DNA of 13,538 nt from CAZFMJ01 sp964520045 (GTDB lineage: Bacteria > Elusimicrobiota > Elusimicrobia > Elusimicrobiales > CAZFMJ01), in assembly GCA_964520045.1 (NCBI GenBank), contig CAZFMJ010000075.1, positions 1-13,538 on the forward strand, in the 5' to 3' direction. The position numbers and the translations under genes are program-made. The notes beneath the pieces were generated by a model. The model did not search any database. It was not told where the DNA came from and saw only the letters and a list, made by a program, of their open reading frames with translations. Below are positions 6,819 to 13,164 of this stretch, one piece after another. Position 1 is the first letter of the stretch, and each line of letters starts with the position of its first letter.

Positions 6819-7975
6819 TGGCAGACAACACTTTTGACGTTATAATCATAGGCGCGGGCAGCGTGGGCGTTCCGTCCGCTATGTTTTTAAGCGAAAGAAA
6901 GCTGAAGGTGCTTGTTCTGGATTCCGCTCATTCGCCGGGGCAGGGACAAAACAAAGCGGCCATAGGCGGAATACGGGCTACTCATTCCGACGGCGCCAAG
7001 GTGCGGACCGGACTCAGAAGCATAAAAATTTTTTCCGGCTGGAAAGACAGATTCGGAGACGAGATAGGCTGGCGTCAGGGGGGGTATTCTTTTCCGGCCT
7101 ACGCCGAGAGCGACGAAAAGCTGATGAAGGATCTGCTTTCGGTGCAGAAGGGGCTGGGGCTGGAGATAAACTGGCTGTCATGCGGAGAAATAAAAAAGCT
7201 GGCGCCGGGCATTAATGAAAAAAATCTGCGGGGGGGAACTTTTTCGCCGAAAGACGGAAGCGCCTCGCCCCTGCTGTCGATAAACGCTTTCTACCGCAGG
7301 GCGGCGTCGCTAGGAGCAAAGTTCCATTTCGGCGAATCGGCCGCAAGCATTGCGACGGTAAAAAACAAAGTCACCGGGGTTTCCACAGGAAAAGGCGCGT
7401 ATCACGCCCCTATTGTGATAAACGCCGCCGGAGCCAATGCCAAGGAAATCGGCGCGATGGCAAAACTGGATTTGCCGGTTTCTCCCGATTCGCATGAGGC
7501 GGGAATAACCGAGCCTGTGGAAAGAATGCTGGGCCCGATGATAGTGGATATCAGGCAGGAGGAGGGCTCAAAGAATTATTATTTTTATCAGAACGACGAA
7601 GGCCAGTTTGTTTTTTGTCTCACCCCCCATCCTCCTGTGTGGGGCGCCGACCGCAGTTCAACTTCCGCGTTTTTGCCCGCTGTTTCAAGGCGGATGATAT
7701 CCATTCTACCTCGGCTTGCAAAGATAAAGGTGCGCCGAACATGGCGCGGGCTCTATCCCATGACGCCCGACGGATTTCCCATAGTGCAGGCTCTTGCGGA
7801 GCCGGAGGGATTTATCTCCGCGGTAGGGATGTGCGGGCAGGGGTTTATGCTCGGGCCCGGCATAGGCGAGCTGGTCGCCAAAATGGCGGCGGGAGAACTT
7901 TCCGGAGAAGACAAAGAGATCCTCGCGGGCTTTCGTCTGGACAGAAATTTTCAGGGAATGGAAAAATACAAGTAG
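6818..7975 (+). CDS. FAD-dependent amino-acid dehydrogenase beta subunit (DAO family)
   Basis: Catalytic flavoprotein that would oxidise the C-N bond of an amino acid or N-alkyl amino acid and pass electrons to the alpha subunit. The 385 residues show FAD loop IIIGAGSVG (9-17), acidic D35 at the end of the second strand, the substrate-domain stretch NKAAIGGIRATHSDGAK (45-61), VINAAGANA (200-208), GLYPMTPDGFPIVQ (311-324) and the C-terminal FAD motif GMCGQGFMLGPGIGELVA (337-354), as in SoxB, PDH-beta and related DAO proteins. I chose ATG 6818, which overlaps the alpha stop as TAATG and has GGAG nine bases upstream; the alternative ATG at 6803 lies directly against its only ribosome-like site. 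The one-base overlap predicts coupled translation and a stoichiometric complex. Proline, sarcosine or an opine are candidate substrates. Confidence 0.87.
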   Translation: MADNTFDVIIIGAGSVGVPSAMFLSERKLKVLVLDSAHSPGQGQNKAAIGGIRATHSDGAKVRTGLRSIKIFSGWKDRFGDEIGWRQGGYSFPAYAESDEKLMKDLLSVQKGLGLEINWLSCGEIKKLAPGINEKNLRGGTFSPKDGSASPLLSINAFYRRAASLGAKFHFGESAASIATVKNKVTGVSTGKGAYHAPIVINAAGANAKEIGAMAKLDLPVSPDSHEAGITEPVERMLGPMIVDIRQEEGSKNYYFYQNDEGQFVFCLTPHPPVWGADRSSTSAFLPAVSRRMISILPRLAKIKVRRTWRGLYPMTPDGFPIVQALAEPEGFISAVGMCGQGFMLGPGIGELVAKMAAGELSGEDKEILAGFRLDRNFQGMEKYK

Positions 7976-8033
7976 CCCCCCGCAATAAAATCATAACAGC
8001 AAAGATTTACACTGAAGCGCAGATTTTCAGGTA

Positions 8034-8177
8034 TCCAGAAGTCAGAATTCAGAATCCGGAATAAGGAGCCGGCGAAAGATTTGCGGAGTTGGTTTGGAAT
8101 TCTTACTTCTGTATTCTGTCTGCTGAAGCAACAGGTGGAGTGCTGTTCATGTTTTATTCTGTATTCTGACTTCTGGA
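8034..8177. repeat. Inverted repeat pair with TTCTGAATTC-type units
   Basis: A 22-bp arm at 8034-8055 (begins TCCAGAAGTCAGAATT) and its inverted copy at 8156-8177 differ at one position. They are about 100 bp apart, in the gap between the dehydrogenase and J-domain genes. A third, degenerate copy in the second orientation lies at 8098-8118 (ATTCTTACTTCTGTATTCTG type). The same family occurs once at 4513-4540. No gene is visible in 7976-8207; the structure resembles a small non-coding dispersed element or the degenerate ends of one. Confidence 0.7.
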
Positions 8178-8207
8178 TTCTGGCTACTGTTTAACATCCC
8201 ATATTTT

Positions 8208-8957
8208 ATGAATCCTATTGAAAAGGCGCTGGTCTGCAAGGAACCCGAGCTCCGCCGTAAAATCAGCGGCAGACTGCGCATAATACAGGAGAAAGAACTT
8301 GTTCTTTCCAATCTCCTTACCGCATATGTTTCCATAAAAACCGCCATTGAAAATTTTTTTGTCAAAGAATATTACCCGCGGCTGGGCAGGTATTTGGAGG
8401 AGACGGAAAATCTGCAGAATCAGGCGCTTGGAATGCCGCGCAAAAACAGTTCCCAAAAGCCCGCTTGCGCGGACGATAATATTCCGAAGAAAAACATTCT
8501 TTCGGCTTTTGAAAAGGCGGAACTAAAAAAAACATACCGCAGGCTCGCCAAAATTTATCATCCCGACACGGCGTCCGGCGCGCAGGAAAAGGAATTTCTT
8601 ACGGCGCGCATGTCGGCGATAAACGAGGCTTTTAAGGCGATGGACGCCCAAACGCTCATGAGGTATCTGAGAAAAGCCGAGGCTGAAATAGGAACCTGCG
8701 GCCACTCTTCGCTTAAGCGGCTTGAGTATCTTAAAATAGACGAAATGATCCTGGATGAACTTACGGCGTCATACGTCGGGAGAGTGAACAATCTAAAAAA
8801 ATCCTCCACGTATAAAACAATGAGAGACGCTCGCGAGCATGCAAAAAGGGGCGCGGATTTTTTTGCCGGAATAGAACAGGAGCTGAAAGATAAGATTGAA
8901 AGCTATAAAAGAATTCTCAAAGTCTTGGAACCCGCCACTCTTGGGAAAATGAAATAA
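8208..8957 (+). CDS. J-domain protein with helical flanks, function unknown
   Basis: Probable DnaK co-chaperone. The 249-residue protein has a J-domain-like segment in its middle: ELKKTYRRLAKIYHPDT (105-121) with the HPD motif at 118-120 that stimulates Hsp70 ATPase, then a helix ending in SAINEAFKAMDA (136-147). It lacks the Gly/Phe region, zinc centre and substrate domain of DnaJ. Residues 1-75 and 155-245 are charged, heptad-like helices likely to form coiled coils (for example KAGA-free runs such as IEQELKDKIESYKRILKVL, 222-240). I do not recognise the full-length family. No Shine-Dalgarno sequence is seen before the ATG, so the start is uncertain. It is alone on the plus strand and convergent with the next gene, 26 bp away. 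A targeting role that brings Hsp70 to a specific partner is plausible. Confidence 0.72.
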   Translation: MNPIEKALVCKEPELRRKISGRLRIIQEKELVLSNLLTAYVSIKTAIENFFVKEYYPRLGRYLEETENLQNQALGMPRKNSSQKPACADDNIPKKNILSAFEKAELKKTYRRLAKIYHPDTASGAQEKEFLTARMSAINEAFKAMDAQTLMRYLRKAEAEIGTCGHSSLKRLEYLKIDEMILDELTASYVGRVNNLKKSSTYKTMRDAREHAKRGADFFAGIEQELKDKIESYKRILKVLEPATLGKMK

Positions 8958-8983
8958 CAAATTAAAAAGGGTAAAACTAAGAA

Positions 8984-9865
8984 TCATCGTGTCAACGCAC
9001 AACGGAACCCGAAATTGGAATTAAAATAGTCATAGTTAATGGTGTAGCGGTAGGGCGCACGCGTGAAGCTGATGTTGCTGTAACACGAGCCGCCCCGCAA
9101 TACCACGCGGGAAGTTCCGGAATCCGGACCTTTGGGATTCCTTTCAGGGCAGGTCTTATAATAGTCTTTATCATACCAGTCAGCCACCCATTCCCACACA
9201 TTGCCGTAAGTATCGTATAAACCATACTGGTTTGGTTTCCTTTGTCCTACAGGGTGCATCTTGCCGCCGCAGTTTTTATTATACCACGCATAGTCTTCAA
9301 GCTGGCTTTCATTATCGCCAAAACTCCATGTTGTATCAGTCCCGCCGCGCGCCGCTTTCTCCCATTCCGCTTCAGTTGGCAAGCGCTTGCCTGCCCATTG
9401 GCAATATGCCGCTGCATCAGTCCAATCTACATTTACTACTGGATAATTGTCGGCACTGTAGTTTGGCTGGCTGAGCATTTCTCTGCCTGTTGCTTGAGCG
9501 AATTTGCGGTACTGCCCTGCCGTTGCCTCGTATTTATCTATATAAAAAGAATCCAGATACACTTTGTGCCGTGGATGTTCGTCGGAATAACCTTCCCCAT
9601 CAGGGGAGCCCATAAAGAACTCGCCCGCTGGAATAAAGACCAGTTCTGTCTGCTCCTCCTGCCGGTTTTTTACTGTTTCAGCGGACAAATTTAGAGTTGG
9701 CAAAACCTGAAGCTCAGTCATGTCAATTGCCCGCTCTATAGACTGACTCACTACAGTCTTTGTCGGAAGGTTGTCAAAATCAACCGCAGATTCTACCCGT
9801 TCTGTGTAGGCTGCGGCAGAAAACATCAATATTCCTGCGGCTGCTATAATTATTTTATTGTTCAT
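8984..9865 (-). CDS. Exported SUMF1/FGE-sulfatase-domain protein, non-canonical active site
   Basis: The 293 residues begin with a signal peptide (MNNKIIIAAAGILMFSAAAY, cleavage around residue 20-27) and a 45-residue spacer. A full formylglycine-generating-enzyme-type domain follows from about 74: FIPAGEFFMGS (77-87), DEHPRHKVYLDSFYIDKYE (95-113), YPVVNVDWTDAAAYCQWAGKR (141-161), LPTEAEWEKAARGG (162-175), GLYDTYGNVWEWVADWY (215-231), RVVLRGGSCY (253-262) and NSNFGFRCA (282-290). True FGE has two cysteines in the stretch after RGGS (CxxxxC) for oxidising sulfatase cysteine. Here that stretch reads SCYSNISFTRAPYR and lacks the pair, so sulfatase activation is unlikely. Such domains also occur in binding proteins, nonheme-iron enzymes and kinase-linked regulators. 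There is no clear ribosome site. No sulfatase gene is nearby. Confidence 0.85.
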   Translation of the reverse strand: MNNKIIIAAAGILMFSAAAYTERVESAVDFDNLPTKTVVSQSIERAIDMTELQVLPTLNLSAETVKNRQEEQTELVFIPAGEFFMGSPDGEGYSDEHPRHKVYLDSFYIDKYEATAGQYRKFAQATGREMLSQPNYSADNYPVVNVDWTDAAAYCQWAGKRLPTEAEWEKAARGGTDTTWSFGDNESQLEDYAWYNKNCGGKMHPVGQRKPNQYGLYDTYGNVWEWVADWYDKDYYKTCPERNPKGPDSGTSRVVLRGGSCYSNISFTRAPYRYTINYDYFNSNFGFRCALTR

Positions 9866-10213
9866 AGTTTTTGTTTTATATTACCATGGTACATATTTTT
9901 AAATCAAATATGCCTTACAGCGCAATCTCCCTTTTTAGGATTTCAGGGAATACCAATGTCACGTAAGGGACATAGAATCCCATGCCGATATTTACAAAAG
10001 CCATCAATTCAGTTTAGCATATATTTCTAACTCAACGAGCTATTGATTTAAGTTCCCAATTCCGATGGTAGTTATGGAATTGCTGGCGCGCCATACGCGA
10101 TACCCCAAATTTCCTGCTACAATTTTGCTAACATTTACATAGTGATGTTTTGTAAAAAGCACGTTTCCTATATCATCACGGGTGGTTCTCCCGGCAAGGT
10201 GAAAAGCAAAGCT
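9866..10213. other. Intergenic region before the RM remnant
   Basis: Besides the weak 29-residue frame on the minus strand, this stretch holds one inverted repeat, CAATTCC at 10057-10063 and GGAATTG at 10076-10082, with a 12-base loop. No promoter with correct spacing was found for the plus-strand RM remnant. This is the left edge of the island. Confidence 0.4.
9915..10004 (-). CDS. Small ORF of 29 residues, possible remnant
   Basis: An ATG-started frame encodes a hydrophobic peptide beginning MAFVNIGMGFYVPYVTLVFP and ending REIAL. The composition is protein-like rather than random, but there is no Shine-Dalgarno sequence and a stop codon lies four codons upstream of the start. It may be the tail of a lost gene or a small membrane-associated peptide. 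I recognise no family. Confidence 0.2.
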   Translation of the reverse strand: MAFVNIGMGFYVPYVTLVFPEILKREIAL

Positions 10214-10288
10214 ATGCAAAAGGAAGCTAAGGCAAGAATTCTGATTAACGACCTTCTAAAAAGGTCTGGCTGGCGTTTTTTTGATGAC
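10214..10288 (+). pseudogene. hsdR: 5' remnant of a type I restriction subunit gene (hsdR)
   Basis: Starting at ATG 10214, the first 25 residues, MQKEAKARILINDLLKRSGW followed by RFFDD, match the well-known N-terminal style of type I restriction endonuclease R subunits, where a short helix-turn (ARxxINxLLxxxGW) precedes the nuclease domain. The frame then runs into unrelated residues and stops at 10324. R subunits are usually 800-1000 residues, so almost all of the gene is missing. The join to the S-subunit remnant falls at about 10286-10292. An AAGGTGA site lies about 11 bases upstream of the ATG, so the original start seems preserved. The assignment rests on a short segment. Confidence 0.6.
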
Positions 10289-10289
10289 A

Positions 10290-10559
10290 TTTGTTACCTC
10301 AAATCAGTTCCGGAGAGATGGTAAAATTAAAATGACTGGCACAGGAGGCTTACAACGAGTTCCAACATCCCATGTTTCTGATTTTAAAATTCCCCTCCCG
10401 CCACTTTCCATCCAGCGCGAAATCGTGGCGAAAATAGAGGCAGAGCGGGTATTGGTGGAGGCGAACCGGAAGCTGGCGGATATTTTCGAGAAGAAGATTC
10501 AGTCCAAACTGGCGGAAATTTGGGGAGAAGATGGTGCCGAAAAGAGAGGTTCTCGGTGA
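10290..10559 (+). pseudogene. hsdS: 3' remnant of a type I RM specificity subunit gene (hsdS)
   Basis: In a different frame from the hsdR remnant, about 89 residues give the C-terminal part of a specificity subunit: a target-recognition end (RVPTSHVSDFKIPLPPL), the conserved SIQREIVAKIEAERVLVEAN (the helical dimer arm after PLPPLxxQ) and a charged tail (RKLADIFEKKIQSKLAEIWG). Full S subunits are about 400 residues with two target-recognition domains, so roughly the first 300 residues are gone, as is hsdM. The stop at 10557-10559 overlaps the next ATG as TGATG. No own start with a ribosome site is seen, so it is a remnant, although a short peptide could still be made. Confidence 0.75.
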
Positions 10560-12064
10560 TGAACCGTAAGAAGACTCAAAAATATGAGCCTCGCAAGCTG
10601 ATGGAGCTGGCCATCGAGGTGATGCGCCGGACTGTCCCCGAGCCGCGCAGGGACGGCAAAGCGAGCCCGCTTGTCGGAGCGGTGCTACTCAAGCCCGATG
10701 GAACGGTTGAGACAGCTTGTCGGGGTGAACTGCGTCATGGAGACCACGCTGAGTACATGCTGTTGGAGAGGAAAAATCGCGGCAATAAACTGGACGGCTC
10801 CATTCTCTTTGCCACGCTCGAACCTTGCGCTCCTGATTCGCGTCATTCTCCAAAGATGGGTTGTGCGGAACGGATAGTCCAATCCCGTATCAAGGAGGTC
10901 TGGGTGGGAATAGAGGACCCCGATCCCAAGGTGGACCGTAGGGGGATTAAACACCTTCAGGATGCCGGCGTCACGGTACACATGTTTGACCGCGATCTTC
11001 AGAACGTCATCCACGCGGAGAATAGGGATTTTATCGCACAGGCGATGGAGCGGGCCGAGACGGCGCGGGGCGCGAAGAAACCGAAAGAGATTATTCTCTC
11101 GCCGTTTGAAAATGCCTTGGCTGCCGCCGCCCTAAAAGATTTTTCAGACGAGGCGCTGGAACGATACCGCACTCAGGCCAAAATTGCGGATGCCGCCGGT
11201 TCGTCAACTTTTAAACACCGGTTGCTGCAGCAAGGGTTGCTGAAAAAGGAAAGGGCGCGGTTGGTCCCAACCGGCTTCGGTTTTCTGCTCTTTGGTAAAG
11301 AGCCGCGCAGGATTCTTCATCAAGCAGGTCTCCTGGCCACGATCCATTATCCCGACGGCAAAGAAGAGACCCGGGATTTTGACGATCCGCTGGTTCTAAT
11401 CCCCGATCTGGTAGAGAAGTGGCTCCGAGACAAATTGCCCAACGTGATTGATCGGAGTCGAATGCAGCGTCAAGAGCATCCCGCCCTGCCTTTCGAGATG
11501 GTGCGCGAAGCTGTGGTCAACGCGCTTATTCATCGAAACTATGAAATTGCGGGCGCAAAATGCCAACTCGTGGTCACGCAAGACACCGTCACCGTCAAGA
11601 GCCCCGGCGCGCCTCTGCCGCCCATCACGCTGGAACAACTACAATCGTTCACCTCTCCCATGTTGAGCCGGAACCCGGTGCTGCACTATGTGTTCGCCCG
11701 CATGGGGATGGCGGAAGAGCGCGGGCTGGGCGTCAAGTCTTTAAAAATCGGCGCAGAAAAGCATGGCCTGCCCTTGCCGAAATATTCGTGGAATAATCCC
11801 TATCTGCTGTTGACTCTGTATCGAAGCGCGGCTGGTGCGGCGAGCGCCCTGCCGCAGGAAGTCTTGGCGTATCTGAATCCAGATGAACAAAAGGGCTGGG
11901 AATTTCTCGCTACAAGAATGTCCGTCACTCGCAAAGAATACGCCGATCAAATGGGTTTTAATGATCGGAAGGCGCAACGACATCTGCAACGATTCTCTAA
12001 ACTGGGGTTGTTGCGGAAGGTGGGGGCAAGTTCCGCCACGGCATACGATATACAGAAGCCATGA
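10559..12064 (+). CDS. RibD-like zinc deaminase fused to GHKL-type ATPase and winged helix
   Basis: A 501-residue fusion. Residues about 10-160 are a CMP/dCMP-deaminase-fold domain of RibD style: SPLVGAVLLKPDGT (36-49), zinc ligand H63 and catalytic E65 in GDHAE, zinc cysteines C90 and C102 in EPCAPDSRHSPKMGC, then DPDPKVDRRGIKHLQDAG (120-137), which mirrors the RibD DPNPxVxGxGIxxLxxAG segment. Residues about 180-420 match the second half of Schlafen/AlbA_2-type ATPases (HATPase_c_4): TGFGFLLFGKEPR (238-250), an N-box-like PFEMVREAVVNALIHRNY (311-328; E317, N321, H325), KSPGAPLP (347-354), SRNPVLHYVFARMGMAEERG (370-389). A winged helix occupies about 447-498. The AlbA_2 domain normally found in front is absent, and the deaminase takes its place. 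ATG 10559 has GAGAGG nine bases upstream and is coupled to the hsdS stop (TGATG), so it belonged to the RM operon. Function is inferred: possibly a nucleotide-targeting defence effector. Confidence 0.85.
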   Translation: MNRKKTQKYEPRKLMELAIEVMRRTVPEPRRDGKASPLVGAVLLKPDGTVETACRGELRHGDHAEYMLLERKNRGNKLDGSILFATLEPCAPDSRHSPKMGCAERIVQSRIKEVWVGIEDPDPKVDRRGIKHLQDAGVTVHMFDRDLQNVIHAENRDFIAQAMERAETARGAKKPKEIILSPFENALAAAALKDFSDEALERYRTQAKIADAAGSSTFKHRLLQQGLLKKERARLVPTGFGFLLFGKEPRRILHQAGLLATIHYPDGKEETRDFDDPLVLIPDLVEKWLRDKLPNVIDRSRMQRQEHPALPFEMVREAVVNALIHRNYEIAGAKCQLVVTQDTVTVKSPGAPLPPITLEQLQSFTSPMLSRNPVLHYVFARMGMAEERGLGVKSLKIGAEKHGLPLPKYSWNNPYLLLTLYRSAAGAASALPQEVLAYLNPDEQKGWEFLATRMSVTRKEYADQMGFNDRKAQRHLQRFSKLGLLRKVGASSATAYDIQKP

Positions 12065-12168
12065 TCACGACAAATCCAACGGCAGAATATCGTGAGCGTC
12101 CGGTCAATACGGTTTTGTGTTGGTTCTCGCGACAAATCTCGCGACAAACTGTCACGAGACGGGTGTAA
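12061..12168 (+). CDS. Possible 35-residue ORF overlapping the deaminase-ATPase stop
   Basis: An ATG at 12061 overlaps the preceding TGA as ATGA and opens a 35-residue frame (starts MITTNPTAEYRERPVNTVLC, contains SRQISRQ, ends TRRV). The overlap would suit translational coupling, but the peptide is short, arises partly from a 12-bp tandem repeat, and matches nothing I know. Another frame of the same DNA reads SRDKSRDKLSRD, similar to repeated segments seen near the C-termini of Schlafen-type ATPases, so this may be decayed coding DNA. Confidence 0.25.
   Translation: MITTNPTAEYRERPVNTVLCWFSRQISRQTVTRRV
12125..12159 (+). repeat. 12-bp tandem duplication plus hairpin
   Basis: TCTCGCGACAAA occurs twice in direct succession (12125-12136 and 12137-12148). 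The second copy forms a hairpin with TGTCACGAGA (12150-12159): nine of ten positions pair around a three-base loop AAC. There is no T-run after it, so it is not a standard intrinsic terminator. It may be an operator or attenuating structure between the ATPase gene and radC. Confidence 0.6.
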
Positions 12169-12278
12169 TCTCCGTTCGGAGCATACTTGTCTGTATCTTA
12201 TGACTTATGAAGCGCTGATCTGACGAAAAGTTTTTCGGAAAAATTAGAGACGGAGATATCGGGACATAAAGGGCAAAA

Positions 12279-12941
12279 ATGAAAACTATCAAAGACATGC
12301 CGGAACACAGCCGTCCACGCGAGAAACTGCGCGAGAAAGGCGCTTCCGCCCTTTCCGACGAGGAGCTTGTGTCGGTGATTCTTGGCATGGGAACAGCGGG
12401 GATTGATGTCCGCACTTTGGCCCGGCAGGTGGCCGGCCTAATACGCGAGCACAAAACAGGGTTGAAGCTTGAGCATTTAGAGGCCATCCCCGGCATGGGA
12501 CTTGCCAAGGGCTGTCAAATCCTTTCGGCCTTTGAACTTGCGCGACGTCACCTGCTCAAAGACGCGGTTAAAATTACCGTGGCCCGGGATATCCTGCCGC
12601 TGGTGTCCGACATTGCCGGGAAACAGCAGGAATATTTCGTCTGTATTTCACTCAACGGCGCAAACGAAGTTATAGAAAAGCGCGTAGTGACAATCGGGCT
12701 TCTCGATAAAAGCCCTGTTCATCCACGGGAGGTATTTGCGGACGTTATCGTCGATCGCGCTGCTGCCGTAATCTTCGCGCATAATCACCCGTCCGGCGAA
12801 CTTCAGCCAAGCGACGCTGATATTCGCATGCACGAGCAATTGACCGAGGCAGGAAAGATTCTCGGAATTCGTGTCATGGACAATGTAATTGTGACGAGCA
12901 AAGGGCACTACAGCTTTCAGGAAGCCGGTTTAATTCACTAA
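12279..12941 (+). CDS. radC: RadC-family JAB/MPN metalloprotein
   Basis: The 220 residues give a complete RadC protein: an N-terminal helix-hairpin-helix-like region (RPREKLREKGASALSDEELV 12-31; ILGMGTAGIDV; LEAIPGMGLAKG 67-78) and a C-terminal JAB1/MPN metalloprotease-like domain with VHPREVF (147-153) and the zinc signature H168-x-H170-PSG and PSDAD with D181. The true biochemical role of RadC is unsettled; the name comes from a DNA repair mutant later reassigned. RadC genes are often found in islands with restriction systems and mobile DNA, as here, 214 bp after the deaminase-ATPase. AAAGGG (12268-12273) lies five bases before the ATG. A possible stem (GCCCTGC 12951-12957 with GCAGGGC 12977-12983) follows the stop but lacks a T-run at its 3' side. 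Confidence 0.94.
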   Translation: MKTIKDMPEHSRPREKLREKGASALSDEELVSVILGMGTAGIDVRTLARQVAGLIREHKTGLKLEHLEAIPGMGLAKGCQILSAFELARRHLLKDAVKITVARDILPLVSDIAGKQQEYFVCISLNGANEVIEKRVVTIGLLDKSPVHPREVFADVIVDRAAAVIFAHNHPSGELQPSDADIRMHEQLTEAGKILGIRVMDNVIVTSKGHYSFQEAGLIH

Positions 12942-13129
12942 CGACAGATTGCCCTGCGGTCACCAATTTTTAATCGGCAGGGCTAACGCGCCATGGTCTA
13001 ACTCTGACCGGAAAGTTTTAGCATGCACAGCAGAAACTTAAACATGCGGCGCAAATGCATAGTTTGGCAAAAGGTGTGCCCCCCCGGATGTTTTATTCCC
13101 CGTCGTAAAAACAAACTTAAAAAAAACAC
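12942..13129. other. Intergenic region between radC and the rRNA promoter
   Basis: No gene is seen. The region has a 7-bp inverted repeat GCCCTGC/GCAGGGC (12951-12957, 12977-12983) with a 19-base loop that might end radC transcription weakly, and an AT-rich stretch just before 13130 that could act as an UP element for the rRNA promoter. Confidence 0.45.
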
Positions 13130-13158
13130 TTGACAAAAAACCATAGTTTTGGTATATT
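13130..13158 (+). promoter_or_regulatory. rRNA operon promoter
   Basis: A consensus -35 box TTGACA (13130-13135), an exact 17-base spacer and TATATT (13153-13158) form the strongest promoter in the window. The A-rich sequence directly upstream (13108-13127) resembles an UP element. A start near 13165 gives a leader of about 315 bases before 16S rRNA. Confidence 0.85.
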
Positions 13159-13164
13159 TTCCAT

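Noticed and set aside
7615..8064. Long plus-strand frame overlapping the end of the beta subunit
   Set aside because: Low-complexity Arg/Gly-rich product, in another frame of a gene with clear FAD motifs.
9242..9694. Open frame on the plus strand opposite the SUMF1-type gene
   Set aside because: The minus-strand protein matches a whole conserved domain; the plus frame is its shadow.
9957..9974. TGTCACGTAAGGGACA as a second parS
   Set aside because: Only part of the core matches and the palindrome is broken.
10520..10558. TTG at 10520 as the start of the deaminase-ATPase
   Set aside because: ATG 10559 has a well-spaced ribosome site and a TGATG overlap with the upstream stop; the extra 13 residues do not belong to the deaminase fold.
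12951..13010. Inverted repeats after radC as an integron attC site
   Set aside because: No matching R and L box pair and no integrase; the stems are short and unrelated in order.
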